Shown here: in pieces, positions 27,432-42,956 of the stretch
Layout: the number at the start of each line of letters is the position of its first letter
How positions within the stretch are numbered: position 1 is the first letter of the stretch
Assembly: GCA_000320545.1 (NCBI GenBank)
Contig: ADNK01002595.1
Location: 62,001-126,000 of the forward strand
DNA length: 64,000 nt
Source of the DNA: Bigelowiella natans CCMP2755
Lineage: Eukaryota > Cercozoa > Chlorarachniophyceae
Reading direction: 5' to 3'
Notes under the pieces: model-generated
The model's database searches: none
The model's input: the letters and a program-made list of their open reading frames with translations, nothing else
What the model was told of the DNA's origin: nothing
Made by a program: the position numbers and the translations under genes

Positions 27432-28274
27432 CCAAACGGTATTATACTAAGAAGAAACACCGTCTGCTATGGTGTAGCTACAACTTCTGCTTTCCGAGCT
27501 CAACTTTAGCTCACGAGGCGGCAACCAAAGCTCTTGATCACCGCTCTTGGCTGATATTTCTGGGGAAGCTCTCTCTCATCGATAATTGCTCTGTCTTCCA
27601 TTGTCTGGAGAAGAGCTATTTTGGCGAACAGCGTAGAGACGGTGTTGATTTGTATGGCGACGGAGATGCAGATGATGATCATCCTGTAGTAAAGGTTAGG
27701 GAAATCAAGGACTCGCCTATCGTACGTGCAATCTTTGAGTACTACCGGAAAATGAGTCGTCTGAAAAGAACAACAACTCGCAGTTGTTTATTTGAGTGGT
27801 AGAAGTGAGAAGGGGGTAGAGATGTGGAACTAATTATGCACCCCCCCCCCCTCCCCCTTCCCCTCTCTCTCCCCTCTCCCCCTTCTTCTTCCCGTAAAAC
27901 ACCGCCATTTCCTCTTTTTATCTCTCAGGAAAAAGTCGGCGACATCAGGCGGCAAGAAGTCGGTGTCAGGGGGAAGGGTGGGTTGGGTGTCAAAGCTGAT
28001 TGGTATTAGTAGCAACCGTGAAACGGTACGATCTGACCCTCACAAACAGCTCGAAATGAACCTACGGGAGCTTATTACTGTTCTCCTGTGTATGACGAGG
28101 GGCCTTGGCGAACGAAACATGTATTATTATTTGCTGCCCAGAGTGCTTGAGCAGCTTTCGATAGTCGTTTCTCCTGCTTCCCCCAACCAAAGTCTCTTCA
28201 TGTGTGCTGGTGGTGGTGGTGCTAGATGGTGATTGTGCGGGAAGTAAATGAATGCCACAACCCTGAGGGATATA

Positions 28275-28308
<34 letters not shown>

Positions 28309-29759
28309 GACACACACACACACACACACACACAGTCACACTCACACTACACATCCTTAATTCAAAGATATATATCGCACGTCCTGATGAGCGCTGCGTG
28401 TTGCGACGTTGGACAAGTGTTCCAGTGGATTTCGGAGATGGCCTCGGTGTCCAAGATCCTGCAGTATTGGGAAGAGTTTAAATGCCTCGTGTACGATGCG
28501 ATGATGCATAGCAAAGAGCAGAAAGACATCAAAGAGCATGGAAATAATCAACAAAACAGTAGCACCACCGCCCCCATCAGTATCAGTAAGAAAAGCTCTA
28601 AAGCACCCAAAATCATCATAGACACCAAATCTGCAGAAGGTGACGATGATGGCAAGAACCAAAACGAAGGAAAAGAGAAGAAGGATGACATAACAAGCCC
28701 TACCGAAGCAGAAATAGCAGAAGGAAGGGGAGACAGAACTGAGAAGACTTCTTTGCGACAGGAGCTCTCTGATATCATCACAGGCAATGAGCACTACTTG
28801 TTCCAGCCAGGATATAAGCACAAGGTGCAAGTAGTATTAGTAGTAGTATTAGTAGTAGTAGCAGCAGCAGTAGTAGTGTGATTGGCGGATATGGTAGTAA
28901 GTAAGCAGTGGTACTTAGAGTATAGAGGAGACGTGACAATAGAATAGTCCTAGTTGCAGCAGCATATCATCGTCCGTTATCAATGCACACTCGATAACGA
29001 GCTCTGAGATGAAATAATAATCTATACCGTAGGCCTTCTCATCTAACTTTATAAAGCGGAGGGGATTGAGCCAGGGCGATAAAGTTCAGATCCTTGAAGC
29101 TGTTTACGGAGAGCGCGAAAGTGGGTATCGTTGGCAGGCAGCGACGGTGTTAAGGAAGTGCATTGATGGAGAATCGCACCGTATAACACTGGAACTTCTG
29201 GACGAAAAGAAGCGGAGACATACAGTAATTGAATGTGAAGAAAGAGACATTTGGAATGTAGTCAGAATCCGTCCCAATTCTGTCATTGAAGCGACATACT
29301 ACACCTCAGACTAAAGCAGCGAATTCATCATCATCGTCATCATCGTCATCATCGTCATCATCGTTCAATCGCAAATTGTTCGTACCTTAAGTTAATTGCT
29401 CGTTTTTACGTATTATTCAGGTATCACCATTCGACTGCTTCAAGCTTGAAACAGTCACGGTTACCAAGCAGTCAAAGCTCAACCAATTCTCCGGATATAG
29501 AACGTCAGATACAACCACAGAAGGGAGGGGGAGAGGAGGAAGTGTTCGGAGCTCCGATACCGAGCTTCAGCAGCAGCAGCCGTTTGAGGCTAGTTTTAAA
29601 GAAGATAAGTCGGGGCTTCATGGGTGGATTGCAAACATCGTACGATACCGTAAGCTTCGAGCCTCTTCGGTTATGCTGATGCCTCGATCTACCACCACCT
29701 TGTCACACCAACGGGAAATACGACGAGCAGTGTTGACAGGAGAGGTAATAGTAGTAGTA

Positions 29760-29790
<31 letters not shown>

Positions 29791-31178
29791 CTGCGATCAT
29801 ACTGGTAGTAGTAGTAGTAGGTCACACACTTGAGAGGCAGTTCTTTAATCATCACTGCTACTACCTGTTGATTCAGGATATGCCACGAATTAAGCGCCCA
29901 GGCGAGCATTCTGAGCTGATGCACGAGTTGGAGCTTCATAGATCTTGGATCCAATATGACGAGTTCAGAACAAATAAGGTATTTGGTGGGGTGTGCTCCT
30001 GGGTAGACAAGACAAAGAAACAATTGTACACAAAAGCCATATACATCAACCTAGTCAACAATTCTGATCTCCACGCTCATTCCCCCCCCCCCCCCCCAAC
30101 CACAGGTCGAGTGGCCATGGCCAACGCTCCTACATTTATTTATCGACAATGCCGGATCTCGACAGAATTTACGCGATCCTAGCGAGATTGTGAGGAGGCT
30201 TCTCACATGGGACTCAGGGTGCGATCATGTCTCCACTTCGTTGTTTTATGTGGTGATGAGTTCATTGAAAGAAGATATCCTTTCATCAAATTCGAGGGTT
30301 TTGGCCGGAAGGAAAGTGGTTGCTAGAAGCAAGGCGCGAAGCAAAATTCTCAAGACCGTCGATCGTGAGAGACGTATACCAATGATGCTTGCACTGAAGA
30401 ACCACAATAAGGTGCGAGGAGGAGGAGGAGGAGGAGAGTTACTCTATCCCCCTTGCTCCCTTCCTTAATTAAAAACATTTACCAGTCAGATGATTAAGCA
30501 TATATTCTTCCTAGGTACAAATGGTATCTTAAGAAGTGCTTTGTGCTATTGTTATAGTCTCGACTATCGTGTACCTGGTTCTGATCTTTGTTTTTCTTAG
30601 GTTTTATTCCAGATATTATTCGAGGAATCGCATGAATCGCTCATGCATCACCGAGACAACACCGGGACTTCACTCTTGCACTATTTGGTGCGCTCACCGC
30701 TTTTCTCCGCAGAGGAGATATTCGCACATGATCTCAGTAGACCTCTTGACATAGAGGTACAATTCATATTAAGGCCAGAGCTCGTAAGAATGGCAATTGT
30801 AGTTGCCATCATTACCCCCAATGTTACACTGCGAATATCTATAAATAATGACATGACGCCGTGCGTGTGGATATCATCAACAACAGGTCAAAGAGCCAAA
30901 TGCAGAGCTTAAGATCTGGCTGGAATTGAGTATAAATCGCAACTACGTCATCGTTGATGCATCGTCCGCAGCTAAGAACTCCGGGATAATCCTCGGCTCT
31001 AAGCTGACGTATGTGAATAACCGAACGCCGTCGCTTGCTCCATTGCACGACACAAAACATGCACCGGCAACGATGATGCTACTGCTACCGACGGAGAAGA
31101 AGGAGTACCCAATCAAGATCAGCCTGATTTTACCAGACGGGTTGTTGTTGAGATATGCACATCGTTATTGATATATTA

Positions 31179-31212
<34 letters not shown>

Positions 31213-31329
31213 CGTTTCTTGCCGTAGTCTCTCCTATATGAGTGGGTGCGTATGAGTGCCACTGCAATTTATGATCAACCTTCATCTTCAAAACCATGCC
31301 ATGAATCACCACTTTCATCTCTACTTCTC

Positions 31330-31365
<36 letters not shown>

Positions 31366-34300
31366 GATATCGTTGCAGATTTTACATCCGGTCAATGTGT
31401 GAAAAAGCGGAACCGTACGAGGGCGACGGCTTTAACGAGCAGCTCCGCAACATGGCGCGTGGAGGTCTGCTTACCTACAAAGCAAACAGCAAGCAGATCA
31501 ATGTCCAACCCCCCCTCGAGCAGAAGAGTACCCCAGCTAATCTAGGACTGCTGAGCAGAGTTGACAAGAAGCAGAGAGGCACTCACCCTTTCAAGATCTT
31601 GGACGATAGCACGAATAACAACAGATACAACTTCTCGAGAGCAGACACGTAGGGTGTAGTGGTAGAAGTAGTTCCTGCATTAGTCGCATGTTTTTGCGGT
31701 TTTGCGGTATTAGCAGCAGACGGGCAAGATATTTGAATGATTAGGATAATGATGATATCTGAGCATGATTGAAATTGCAAGTAATGTTTTGGTGTGCATA
31801 TAGATCACACGACAATAATACTCTCCCTACACACATGTTCGTACATCTAATCTATACATTCTCCCCCGCCAATCAGGAAACATACTTCTCCGGTGTCACA
31901 TGTGTCTCCTGTGGGGGGAGGTAACCCCAAACGAAAAATGCGACGTAAGAAGATTATCGATCTATGGAAAGTGAAGTTGCTCGATATGGCCTTTTTCAAG
32001 CGCCTCTCGTACTTTCTCAACAAGCTCCGCAACAATATCGGCCTGACAGCGCTTGAGTACTTTCTCGCCGAATACTCTACCACGGCCAAAAACCGGTTGA
32101 TATCTAGATATGCTAGTGCCCATATAATAACGGATAGTATCTTGTCGGACTACTATATGCTCACACGAACTTGCGATTTGAATGCCACGATGAATTAGTC
32201 CTTCCGATGTCTTGCTGCCCTTACCCCCTCCCATAGGCACTTTCACACATATTTGCTGCACTCGTCCGGTCTCGGTGGGGGGGGGAAGTTGAGTTACGAG
32301 GAGTGGAGGCGAACGCACGTCTGGGAGAAAGTGGCAATGATGATTGAGCGTGGCGCGAATTTGTCGGTTTGGTCACCGGAGATACAGGCTTTGCCTCAAG
32401 AGGCAAAAGTAAAGGCCGCTCATCGTAAAGCTGAGGGTGAGAACAAATACTTTGATGAGAAATCGATGATGTCAAAATGGATTGGTTTATTGATTGGTTG
32501 ATTGATTATTGCGTGTGTCGCTTGTTTGTTACGAGCTTACGTACTTACTTACTTACTTGCAACAGGACACCTCTCCAACATTCTATTCGAGATGCTGCGG
32601 TATGAGATAGGCATGCCTCTCCCCGATCGCGCAGAGATAACAGCGCATATCAAGCGGTAAGAAGAAATATCTCGCATTCAGGAGGAGAAGGAGGAGGAGT
32701 AGGAGGAGTCATCATGAAACAACTTATAGCACAACAGTATGGAACATAATCAAAGATAGGTTGAAATATGAACGTTGTGGTTTGCGAGGGATAAGCACCA
32801 GGACACATTATTTTTCGAACAATAATCTATGTGTAGGTTCGTTCCGCGCTGGCAGAAAAAGCAAGAATTAAAAAAACGTGTAGAGAGGGGCAGCAGCAAT
32901 TCAAGCTCCCCAGCTATCGAAGGACTCTCATCCGGAAAATCCACCGTCGTCACGGTAGTAGGAGATACGTGTACACTTAATAATCACAAAATCTCAGTTT
33001 ATATTACATCTCTTCTCAACCTTCTTCCTCTTCCTCCTCTTCCTAATACAGACAATGCGTATGCGCCAAAGTTCATACGCTCTCAATCAGTTTCGTCCTG
33101 CTCCGAACGTTGTGCGAGAGAGGAACAGCAGCTTCTCCAGCACTGCCAGTGTCAAGAATGGGAGATTTGCAAACAGGAGCAGGTAGTAGTAGTTCTAGTA
33201 GTGGTTCTTGCAGAGCATTAGCAGTAATGCGTGGGGTGGGGTGGGGTAAGTATGGTAGTACACATCAATACTACTCGAGCAGACGTCAGAACCGATGAAT
33301 GTAATGAGAGCTTGCACGATATTATTTTATTTATCTATTTATTCGTTTATAATTCGTGTGCGTATGCTTTGCATGTGGCAGGTCGTTCACTGTGCGCCAC
33401 GAAATACGAGCAAGCGACACGAACATTTCTCCTTTTGGACAAAGGCCATCATCAGCAGCAGCAGGTACCAAGGAAGTGTCGTTTGCCGACAGAGAGGAGA
33501 GCAGCTCTATGACGGGGCTATCTAATAAGCTCACTACAGCATCGTACTCGTGGCGGATGCTATCGAGTGCCATTCGACAGGCAAGTGTGGAACTCGTCCA
33601 AATGCTCACAACTGGTTAAGTCTAAGAAAAATAGAGAAGAACCTATGAGAGTAGTCGTAGTAGTCGTAGTGGTTGTAATAGTTGTTGTATTATCGTGAAT
33701 AAAAGAAGAAGATCTCCTTGTCCCCCTTTCTCATTCTTGGTCAAAGCAGCTTTGAAGTTGGAAATAAAATTTACTTCTAGGGAAATTCGCACAATGGCAG
33801 CTCCCACACCTGGCCAAAAGTGATGTCTCGCTATTGCATTTGGCCTGCGACGACTACTTCTGCATACGACGCTCGGTTTGACAATAATGAGATAACTTCA
33901 GTGGTGGGCATGCCTGTGCGGGTGTGTTTGTGTGTGTGTGTGTGTGCGAACATATTGCCATTACGAATGTGATAACTTGGACATGAAGGTACGATGTTTC
34001 CAAATGCTTCTTTGTTTGCCTTAAAACTGTACTCTGCATGAATTTGTTTTACTGTCTCGTCATCAGGTGGATATTGTGAAGCTCATTCTCGACTACAACT
34101 CGAAGAGAAGGAGGCATCTGGTAGAGGGACTCTTCCATCCTGCCAACGAAAGCCCGCTGCCAGGACAGGCTGGATTTGCACGTACATATCCACTCATCCA
34201 AGAGCTGAAAGGAGACTGTTATTAGTGTAAACGAGAGCAAAGTGTCAATTTTGGGGGAGTAATGTGCGACTTTAGCACTGTTTCAGAAAAGGGAGACAAT

Positions 34301-35808
34301 CAGACATAATTACATACTTATACATACGCACACACACACACACACACACACACGCACGCACGCACAAACACGCACATACTCACATTTTAGGCATGACGTC
34401 TGCACACGGTGCCCCACGCCAGCAGAGTGAAATGGCGCTCAATATCGACATGCAGCATAGCGAAAACGTGAATGTGAGTAATCTTACATCTCACATCAAC
34501 GAAATGGCATATAGTCTGAGAAACCTTAGAGAACACCGATGAAAGAATCATAAAATACTCCCAATTAAAAAAGTTGTCCTCATCATTATGATTCCCGCCG
34601 TGATGATGATGGTGACGATGATGATTATTTATAATTCTTATTAGGTGCCGATGCATTTGTCGGAGTATCACATGCGGCTGATGTTCAGTACAACTGTGCC
34701 TGAATACGTCACCAACCGCACAGCCTTGCACTATGCAGCCTCTTCGCTGCATACTGATTCAGGTAAAAGACGATGGAGGAGGGGGAACGAATTCTCTCGC
34801 TAGTTTTGTATAGCAATGATTTGATTTTAGAATGTTTGCGTGTAATTATATACACTCTTTCGTTTGTACGCATAGGGGTTGGAAACGTCTCCTGTGAGAT
34901 TACAACAATGTTATTACGACGACACGTGAAGATCGGGTAGGTTTTGAATGATGACCGAAGAACACATTTCGCAATGGCGAGAAGATATCGAGTGATGAGG
35001 GCGATCCCACGGATGATATCCAAGATAGTTGTACGACATGCATGTCATGTTAACGATTGATTATGCAGTTTCTACATCATTAAGAAACATACACGTATGT
35101 ATCTCTAAGTTTGAATATCAAATATGTAGGTGTTTCGATGAGTTTCAATTATCAGAGCTACACTACGCTGTTCTAAGTACGTGGCAGCACACACAATTCA
35201 TCATTTCATTATAAAAAGAATTGCACAAATGCCCCTCAATTTTGCTACCATAAATTCTCTCATCAATCATACACACTATGATTCTTCAACGTCGCCATGT
35301 AATCCTCCTCTTCCTCCATCTTCTTTGTCTTTCGGCCTTCTCTTATTTTTACCCACTTCCATCATGTGCGCATCATTCAGGCAAGCATCTGCAAACGATC
35401 GACGAATTGACTAATTACACCGATCTCAACATAGCAACTGGGGCCATTAAGAATGTTAGGCAGGTGTGAATGCATCAGCATGCTATTTGTGTAGCATCAT
35501 CTCCCGATGGATGTCCAAAGTTCCTCCTGCTTTTACTTTTCATTTCTTGCTGTTAACCATAGTAGTGATGATTGACTTTCGCTCTTAATTTTTACCCCTT
35601 CTTTCATCATCATGTTTCTTTGCCAATTTCACTCGTCATTGCTTTGTTCATTTCCCAACTTTTATGACGCATATAGGCTGGAGGGAAAAACACAAAGATT
35701 TGGAGCTCAAGAGTCCTAGAGTCAGATGAAGAACAATAAAATCTACATTCATTTTGTTTATGTATTTATTTTCGACCCAATCTTGTTGAATCAATTTACA
35801 ATTGGATC

Positions 35809-35857
<49 letters not shown>

Positions 35858-35977
35858 GAATTAGGAGTACGATTGATGCTGCGGGGATGATGCTGCTCCC
35901 TTATCCTCCAGAGTGTGTGAAAGTTGTCACAGGCAAGAAAGGTAGTATCGACAGTGATGAGTATTAATACTCTCTAT

Positions 35978-36023
<46 letters not shown>

Positions 36024-36439
36024 TCATGCACCGCATATATCGTCTTCAATAGCGATCATCATGATCATTGTGATGGCAGGTAAGTATATCAAAGTGGAGG
36101 TTCCGATTCACTCGCGTCAGTGCCGTTTTCAACACGGAGGAGAAACTGGTCTGCATTCTCCTGATTCTTTGCGATGTCCACATCATCTTTTCACATCTCC
36201 TTATCATCTTCAAAAATAGTAAGATTCTCATTGGTGAAATCATGATTTAGGGCTACATCTCGCTGCGGTGAATGGCCTTGTAGATGTGGCAGCAATGCTG
36301 CTAAAGAAAGGAGCAAAGAAGGATATTACAGATCGCAGGGGAATCACGCCCTTAGGTGGCCAAAACACTACCAAATAATGTCCCATTGCCTAAAGCATAT
36401 ATTTGTGTGCGTGTGCGACTCGCCATTGTTGTTTATGTT

Positions 36440-36480
<41 letters not shown>

Positions 36481-38419
36481 AACCGTATGATGTTAATCCT
36501 CTGTGCACACACGTTAATATAAATACAGGCTCTGCGATGATGCGGTTCAAAGATATTAAGATGTTTTACGACGTCAATCGGCTCGATAAAAAATATGGTG
36601 ACAAACACAATCACATCGTTTAATGTCTGGGAGAGAACAACGTATTTGGGCTTTTACACAATGTTGCCTTGCTATATTTTGAAAGATCATACATAAATAT
36701 AAATTGTAAGCTTGAAATCACAAGACGAAGCTACTCGTCTATAAAGGAAAATGAATTTTCTGCCAATTGTATCAGCGCAAAAAGAGTCGCTCACAGATAT
36801 CGTCCGCCAATCCCGGTTTCACAAATATACATCATATTAATTTATGCATCTACATTTTCCTACCTAACAAATGTGCATCTGGGTGTCTTTCTTTTGAACG
36901 GGATCTTATTGCTTCTGGTCGCATTGCAAGTGTTCAATTTGAATAGATTGGTGGTTGATGCGTGCACTCACGACGGAAAATCATAATTATTGAATTCATA
37001 ACTCAGGACACCTATTCGGCAAGATATGTACGTCTCTTCTTCCCGTGCTCCTTTCAAAATGCCAGCTACAATGACAAATGGAGAAGCGATTCGTTTACAA
37101 CAACATATATAATTTAGACATAGAATGTGTGCTCTCCTTAGTTGTTAAAATGTTCTGTTCTCCCTTATACCACAGTTTCCGAGCACTTCACGAGCTTAGG
37201 AACGATCTAGATGCAATAATACAGTAAAGCAGCATGATAGGAATTAACTAGTGGGAGAGTGCGATGTTATCCACCCTTAACTTAGAGCATTTGTGAGAAA
37301 ATGGAAAAAGAAGAAAACAATTATTAATTGTTCTTATTTTATACGTGGCATACCGCATAATACCCTGCGACAACAATGATTAATAGGCTACTCATTCGAG
37401 AGGGGGCAGACTTAGAGCTTGCACAGAGGTTCAGTGGCACATCATTTGAGGTTCTTCCTGCTATTCTTTGTCTGAATTAGTAAAGAGAGAGAGAGAGGGA
37501 GGGGGGGGGGAGGGGGAGGGGGGCACGAGAAGAAATAGAAGAATGGTAAATAGAACCACTCAAAAGGATGATCTCACTGCACAAAAGATGATGCTGCTTC
37601 TCTCTCTCCTCCTCCTCCTCCTCCTCCTCTTCCTAAATCTGGTAGGAAATCTATGATATTCCTGGCAAGTTTCAGAGCATTGTAGAGCAAGAGAAGCTGT
37701 TCGCCAAGGAGGCATGCAAGTCAAAGGACGCACGACAGGTGGTGTAACAACCTTACGCAAATAATAGTAACAACAACAATTACACCACACCTTCACACCA
37801 AGGTTCCATTCCAAGTCTTAGTTGTCACCATGAGAAACCTTTCTCCCTTGAATACTTCTTCTAACTACTAGCATATGCTCTACTTTACCCTGCTGCTGCT
37901 GCCACGTGATGATATTGATATCCGTTGATTCTTCTCAGGTGCGGAGTATAGAGGAGAGCGTGAAGAACCTATTCGATAACCGCATGAATCAGATCGTCTG
38001 TGACGCGGTAATAGTAGTAGTAGTAGAAGTAGAAGTAGTAGTATAGCGATGAAACTAGTCTTATTATTCTGCTACGCACTTGCACCACACAACGCTTATT
38101 CCCACTCATATTAACAGTGTTGATGCACAGAATAACCACGTCATCGTCGAGCCCCAGCTGCTTTTCAACCACTCTCGTCGTGATGAAACAAGTAGCAAGC
38201 GTCTGTTAAATACTCATGCAATGGTGATCAGGTGTATCGTATGGAAGTGCGCGGAGCACGTGTCTCGAGCTTTCTCTTCTACGCGGTGTTTCTTTCGCTT
38301 CTCTCACTGCTCGTCGTTCAGCTGGCAACCCAAGACCGAAGAACATCCTTTTGGTTTCATAACGCTATGGTAACTAGTAATAGAATTAGTAGTAGTCGCA
38401 AGAAACATAATACATATAT

Positions 38420-38472
<53 letters not shown>

Positions 38473-38602
38473 ATATTTGATCACCACCTTCAAGACGACG
38501 AGAGAAAGAGCGATAAGACTGCATGATATCGTGAAATCCCTCAAATTAAAGAACAGAGGATATAGTAGCGTGCTCCATGATTCCTATGATGAAACTGACG
38601 AT

Positions 38603-38650
<48 letters not shown>

Positions 38651-38862
38651 GTGCAAACACTTGTGGACGATGAGATTCCGTATGATGTTTCGCGGATAAA
38701 AAGGAACTTTAGGGAGATTGATTCGATCGATGAATTCTGGTATATTCAGATAAAGGAAATCTGACTGCCGCACTTTGTTTTTCTCTTCGCATTCTAGTCT
38801 CCATCCCCTATCATGTTTAAATCATGTTTAAATACGGTATGTAATTGTCTGCGCTTGATATT

Positions 38863-38896
<34 letters not shown>

Positions 38897-39053
38897 TGTG
38901 AGCTCCTCTATTTGGATATCTACAGGATGTGGTTGGAAGGGCCTTTTCTAGACCAATTCTATCCTCAAGTCGAGCCCGTATATGTAGCAGACAACGGCAC
39001 ACAGAACGGACTCAGAGGGTTTGACAGCTTGTACAAAAGGATCCCCACTCTTT

Positions 39054-39090
<37 letters not shown>

Positions 39091-39209
39091 TGTGTGTGTG
39101 TGTGTGTGTGTGTTTTATTTCTTTAACATCTTAGTGAATAATCTTACTGATTGATTGCATCTGATCATCAGATATGTTGGCGGGCAGTCAAGGATCGTTG
39201 GAGTTCCAA

Positions 39210-39253
<44 letters not shown>

Positions 39254-39674
39254 CTCTATGACGTAGGAGGGGGCACTCACAATGCTAATTTGTAGTAGTA
39301 GTAGCAGTAGTAGTAGTAGTAATACCTGTACGCATTCTCACGCACATAGATATCATCACTTCATGTGAATGTTATCAGGATACGGCAGCTGCGATCGATG
39401 CGAGAATCATGTGATTTACCTGATCAGGTCATCATTTTCGTGCTATGGTTATGGCACTACTCATACAGAAAGAAGCAAACTAGATGGATGTGTTCTTCTG
39501 ATTGTCTCCTTATATCCTCAGGTAGCGATGGAGGGTGAGGTTTGCTTCTCAGAGGCAGGCTGCATTATTCCCAAGATACGATGCACAGAAGGTCAAAACG
39601 CTTAAATGGTGTTAGAAGGAAGGAAGGAGGAAAGGAGAGAGAATAACACTTTGATACGATTTCTGACTCTCTTT

Positions 39675-39716
<42 letters not shown>

Positions 39717-40131
39717 CTACCATATATGCTTTCGCACACCCAAAAGCAAACATACACAAATTCCATCTTGAGAGCTTCATCATCTGCTCCTTACCCCCTC
39801 CCCTCCTCCCCAATCGTCGCCACCTCTCCCTCCTCCTTATTCCACAGGCATCGAGCAGGGCACTCAAGTATTTGGCGGTGTTGAATATGCCTATCAAACT
39901 CCCAACGACCTAGATTCTGGCGTGTCTCTTACATGGGGCCAATTCAGTCGCTGGTAGTCTATAGCATTCATACCTTCTTCCTCACACGTTCACGTACTAC
40001 TGACAAATCAACAGGTATCCTGTATCTGGATATGTGCAAAACTTCCCATCCCCATGGTATAACTCGAGCTATTCCAATGCCACTGCCCTTATTGCAGCCC
40101 TCAAAGCATCGGATTGGGTAGTATTAGTTAG

Positions 40132-40197
<66 letters not shown>

Positions 40198-41047
40198 TGT
40201 GAGTACGTTAATTGATTGACACATGACGTTATCATCGCTATATTTTATTGATGATTGTCGCAACCCATAGATTGATCATCTGACACGCGTGGTAAACGTG
40301 GAGTTCAGTCTGATAAATACGCACACGAACGATTACATGTCTGGGATTATGATGGTCGAGTATCCCCTCGTTGGCGGGGCAATCACAAGCTTTGACTTCA
40401 ACGTAAAAATAAGTGCTTCCTCTGTTTTTACTTGTGCTACAAATACGAATGAATGAGATCCGTCTCCCACATACAAAAGAAAGCGGCAGTTAAACATATC
40501 ATCGATGATACTGCAATGGTAACTTTTGGTACTTGCTATCTCTTCTGTTCTTAGGTCGGTAGATTTGTGCACTACCAAAACGGCAATGGCCTTATTGCTC
40601 TAGAAATAGTCGTTTCAATAGGATTCTTCTGGTATTCTTATAGACATTGTATACGCACATTCATCTTTCAAATCCTTTTATGATTGATGTTTCTCTTCTT
40701 CTGTCTTTTGCTGCTATCTTATGTATGTCATCCTCGCAGTTATTTGATCAGCGAGCTGGAAGCTTTCTCCCTTCTAGGTTTCAGACAAACGATGAAATAC
40801 CATGCATGCATGTTGCCAGATGAGGGAGTATTGTCTCACAATGATGGACGATACGAATCTTCCGGCAAATTGCTATGCTAATCAGGAACGTGCAAGTACC
40901 TCTCTACAATGTCGCATCTTTTGATGTTCTTAATGCTGGTTATCTGGATGCTTCTCATCATCATGTACATCTACATCATCAACTACGAGAACAGCGTGGT
41001 AAGTCAGATGCGACGAAGTTGATGACAAGAGAGCGAGCGAGAGAGAG

Positions 41048-41086
<39 letters not shown>

Positions 41087-41627
41087 AGGAAGAAGCACAT
41101 CGATACGATTAGGGAAGTAGTATGAAACACATTCACGTACACATACAGAAGACATAATACTAACAACGTCAATCGACATTTGCTGCTGCTGCTGCTGCTG
41201 CTGCTGCTCCTTCCACTACTACACCACTACTACTACTACTACTACGGTTAATTATAGGATTGGACGGCAAGAGACGAATACGTTCCCATTATCCGCCTTG
41301 CACTCGGTGTGCGTGCGACGACGTATCTCCTTTCATTTCTGATTGCTTTTGCGTGGTGGAACCTCCTCAACTATCTGACGATCATAAAGGTGTAGATTAC
41401 TTGATAATAATGATAAGAGACCGAATGAGAAGAATATCTGACCTCCACAAAAACGGATCATCAAATTGTTTATGTGTGTGTGTGTGTGTGTGTGTTTGTA
41501 GGCGTTTGCAGAGTTGCTGGTCATGATCGAGTTCATGTTACTGGCACTTTATCCTTTGTTATTGCTGCTCCTCTTTGTTTTGTGCTCCTTTGCATTCGCC
41601 ATGTATGTGGCATTCGGGTACTACGTT

Positions 41628-41665
<38 letters not shown>

Positions 41666-41689
41666 AAAGAGGGAGGAGGGAACGAGAGC

Positions 41690-41743
<54 letters not shown>

Positions 41744-42200
41744 AGATCATGACGTTTGTAAGACAATGAAGTCCACAGAAATTAGAAGGGAAAAAAACAC
41801 AGAGGGAGGAAAAATGTCTGATAGAATGATGGTGGGGATACCGTATATCTTCTCTGTCTTTGTTTGTTTCTACTTGATAAGTTACCAAGACATCGACAGT
41901 CAGACCTTTTGGGTCTCTCTCGCAACACGGGTAAGAGATATAGCAGCAGAGAACAAGAGGAATCCAATTATGCTATATGCATGTGAGCATGTATGTACGC
42001 ATAAAATATAAATATTGTTAGTAGCACGCTGCTTTGTGTGTGTGAGAGAGAAATAATAATAATGACATAGTAGAAGCACACACATCTCACCTAGCTAATG
42101 CAGCACCCCAACGATGAAGATGAAGATAAAAATAAATGCAAAGAAACTCTTTGCGAGACTTTTGTGATCTTTCACTCTTCCCCTTCCTCTTTCCTCTCCT

Positions 42201-42273
<73 letters not shown>

Positions 42274-42698
42274 TATGTAACAGGTGGTAGAGACGTTTGG
42301 CGGCGTAGACTACGAGCGAATAGCTGGATATGACCGCGTAATAGGTATCATGCACTACCCAACAATTATAGAGACTCTTACGCCTGAATACGAATGATGT
42401 GTCAATATGAAAATATAAATTCTCCATTAAAACAACCAAAGGAACGTTCTGGTCGGTGGCTTTTGTGATATTCCTCGGTGTTTTGATCTTAAACCTCATA
42501 ATCGCTGTTCTCACTCACCAGTACGAGAGCGCAAGGTCCATCAACATCCTCATCATCACAATACTATTACTGATGATGATGATGCACTGATTTACTGATA
42601 TTGTTACGATTCCTTAGGGAGCAGGTTGGGAAGAGGCACTGGGCGCACTATCAGTATAAATCTATTATGGTACGTTAAGTTAGTTGTTGTCGTAAATA

Positions 42699-42731
<33 letters not shown>

Positions 42732-42911
42732 CACACACACAAACACACATACACACATACACATACACAAACACACAACAAACACACACATAAAGAAATT
42801 ATGTATTTCTACCAAATATTTAAATATTCAGTCACTAATCTTTATTCAACATTCTTCGCCCATCATCATCATCATCATCATCAATATTATCATCATCATC
42901 CCATAATCATC

Positions 42912-42956
<45 letters not shown>

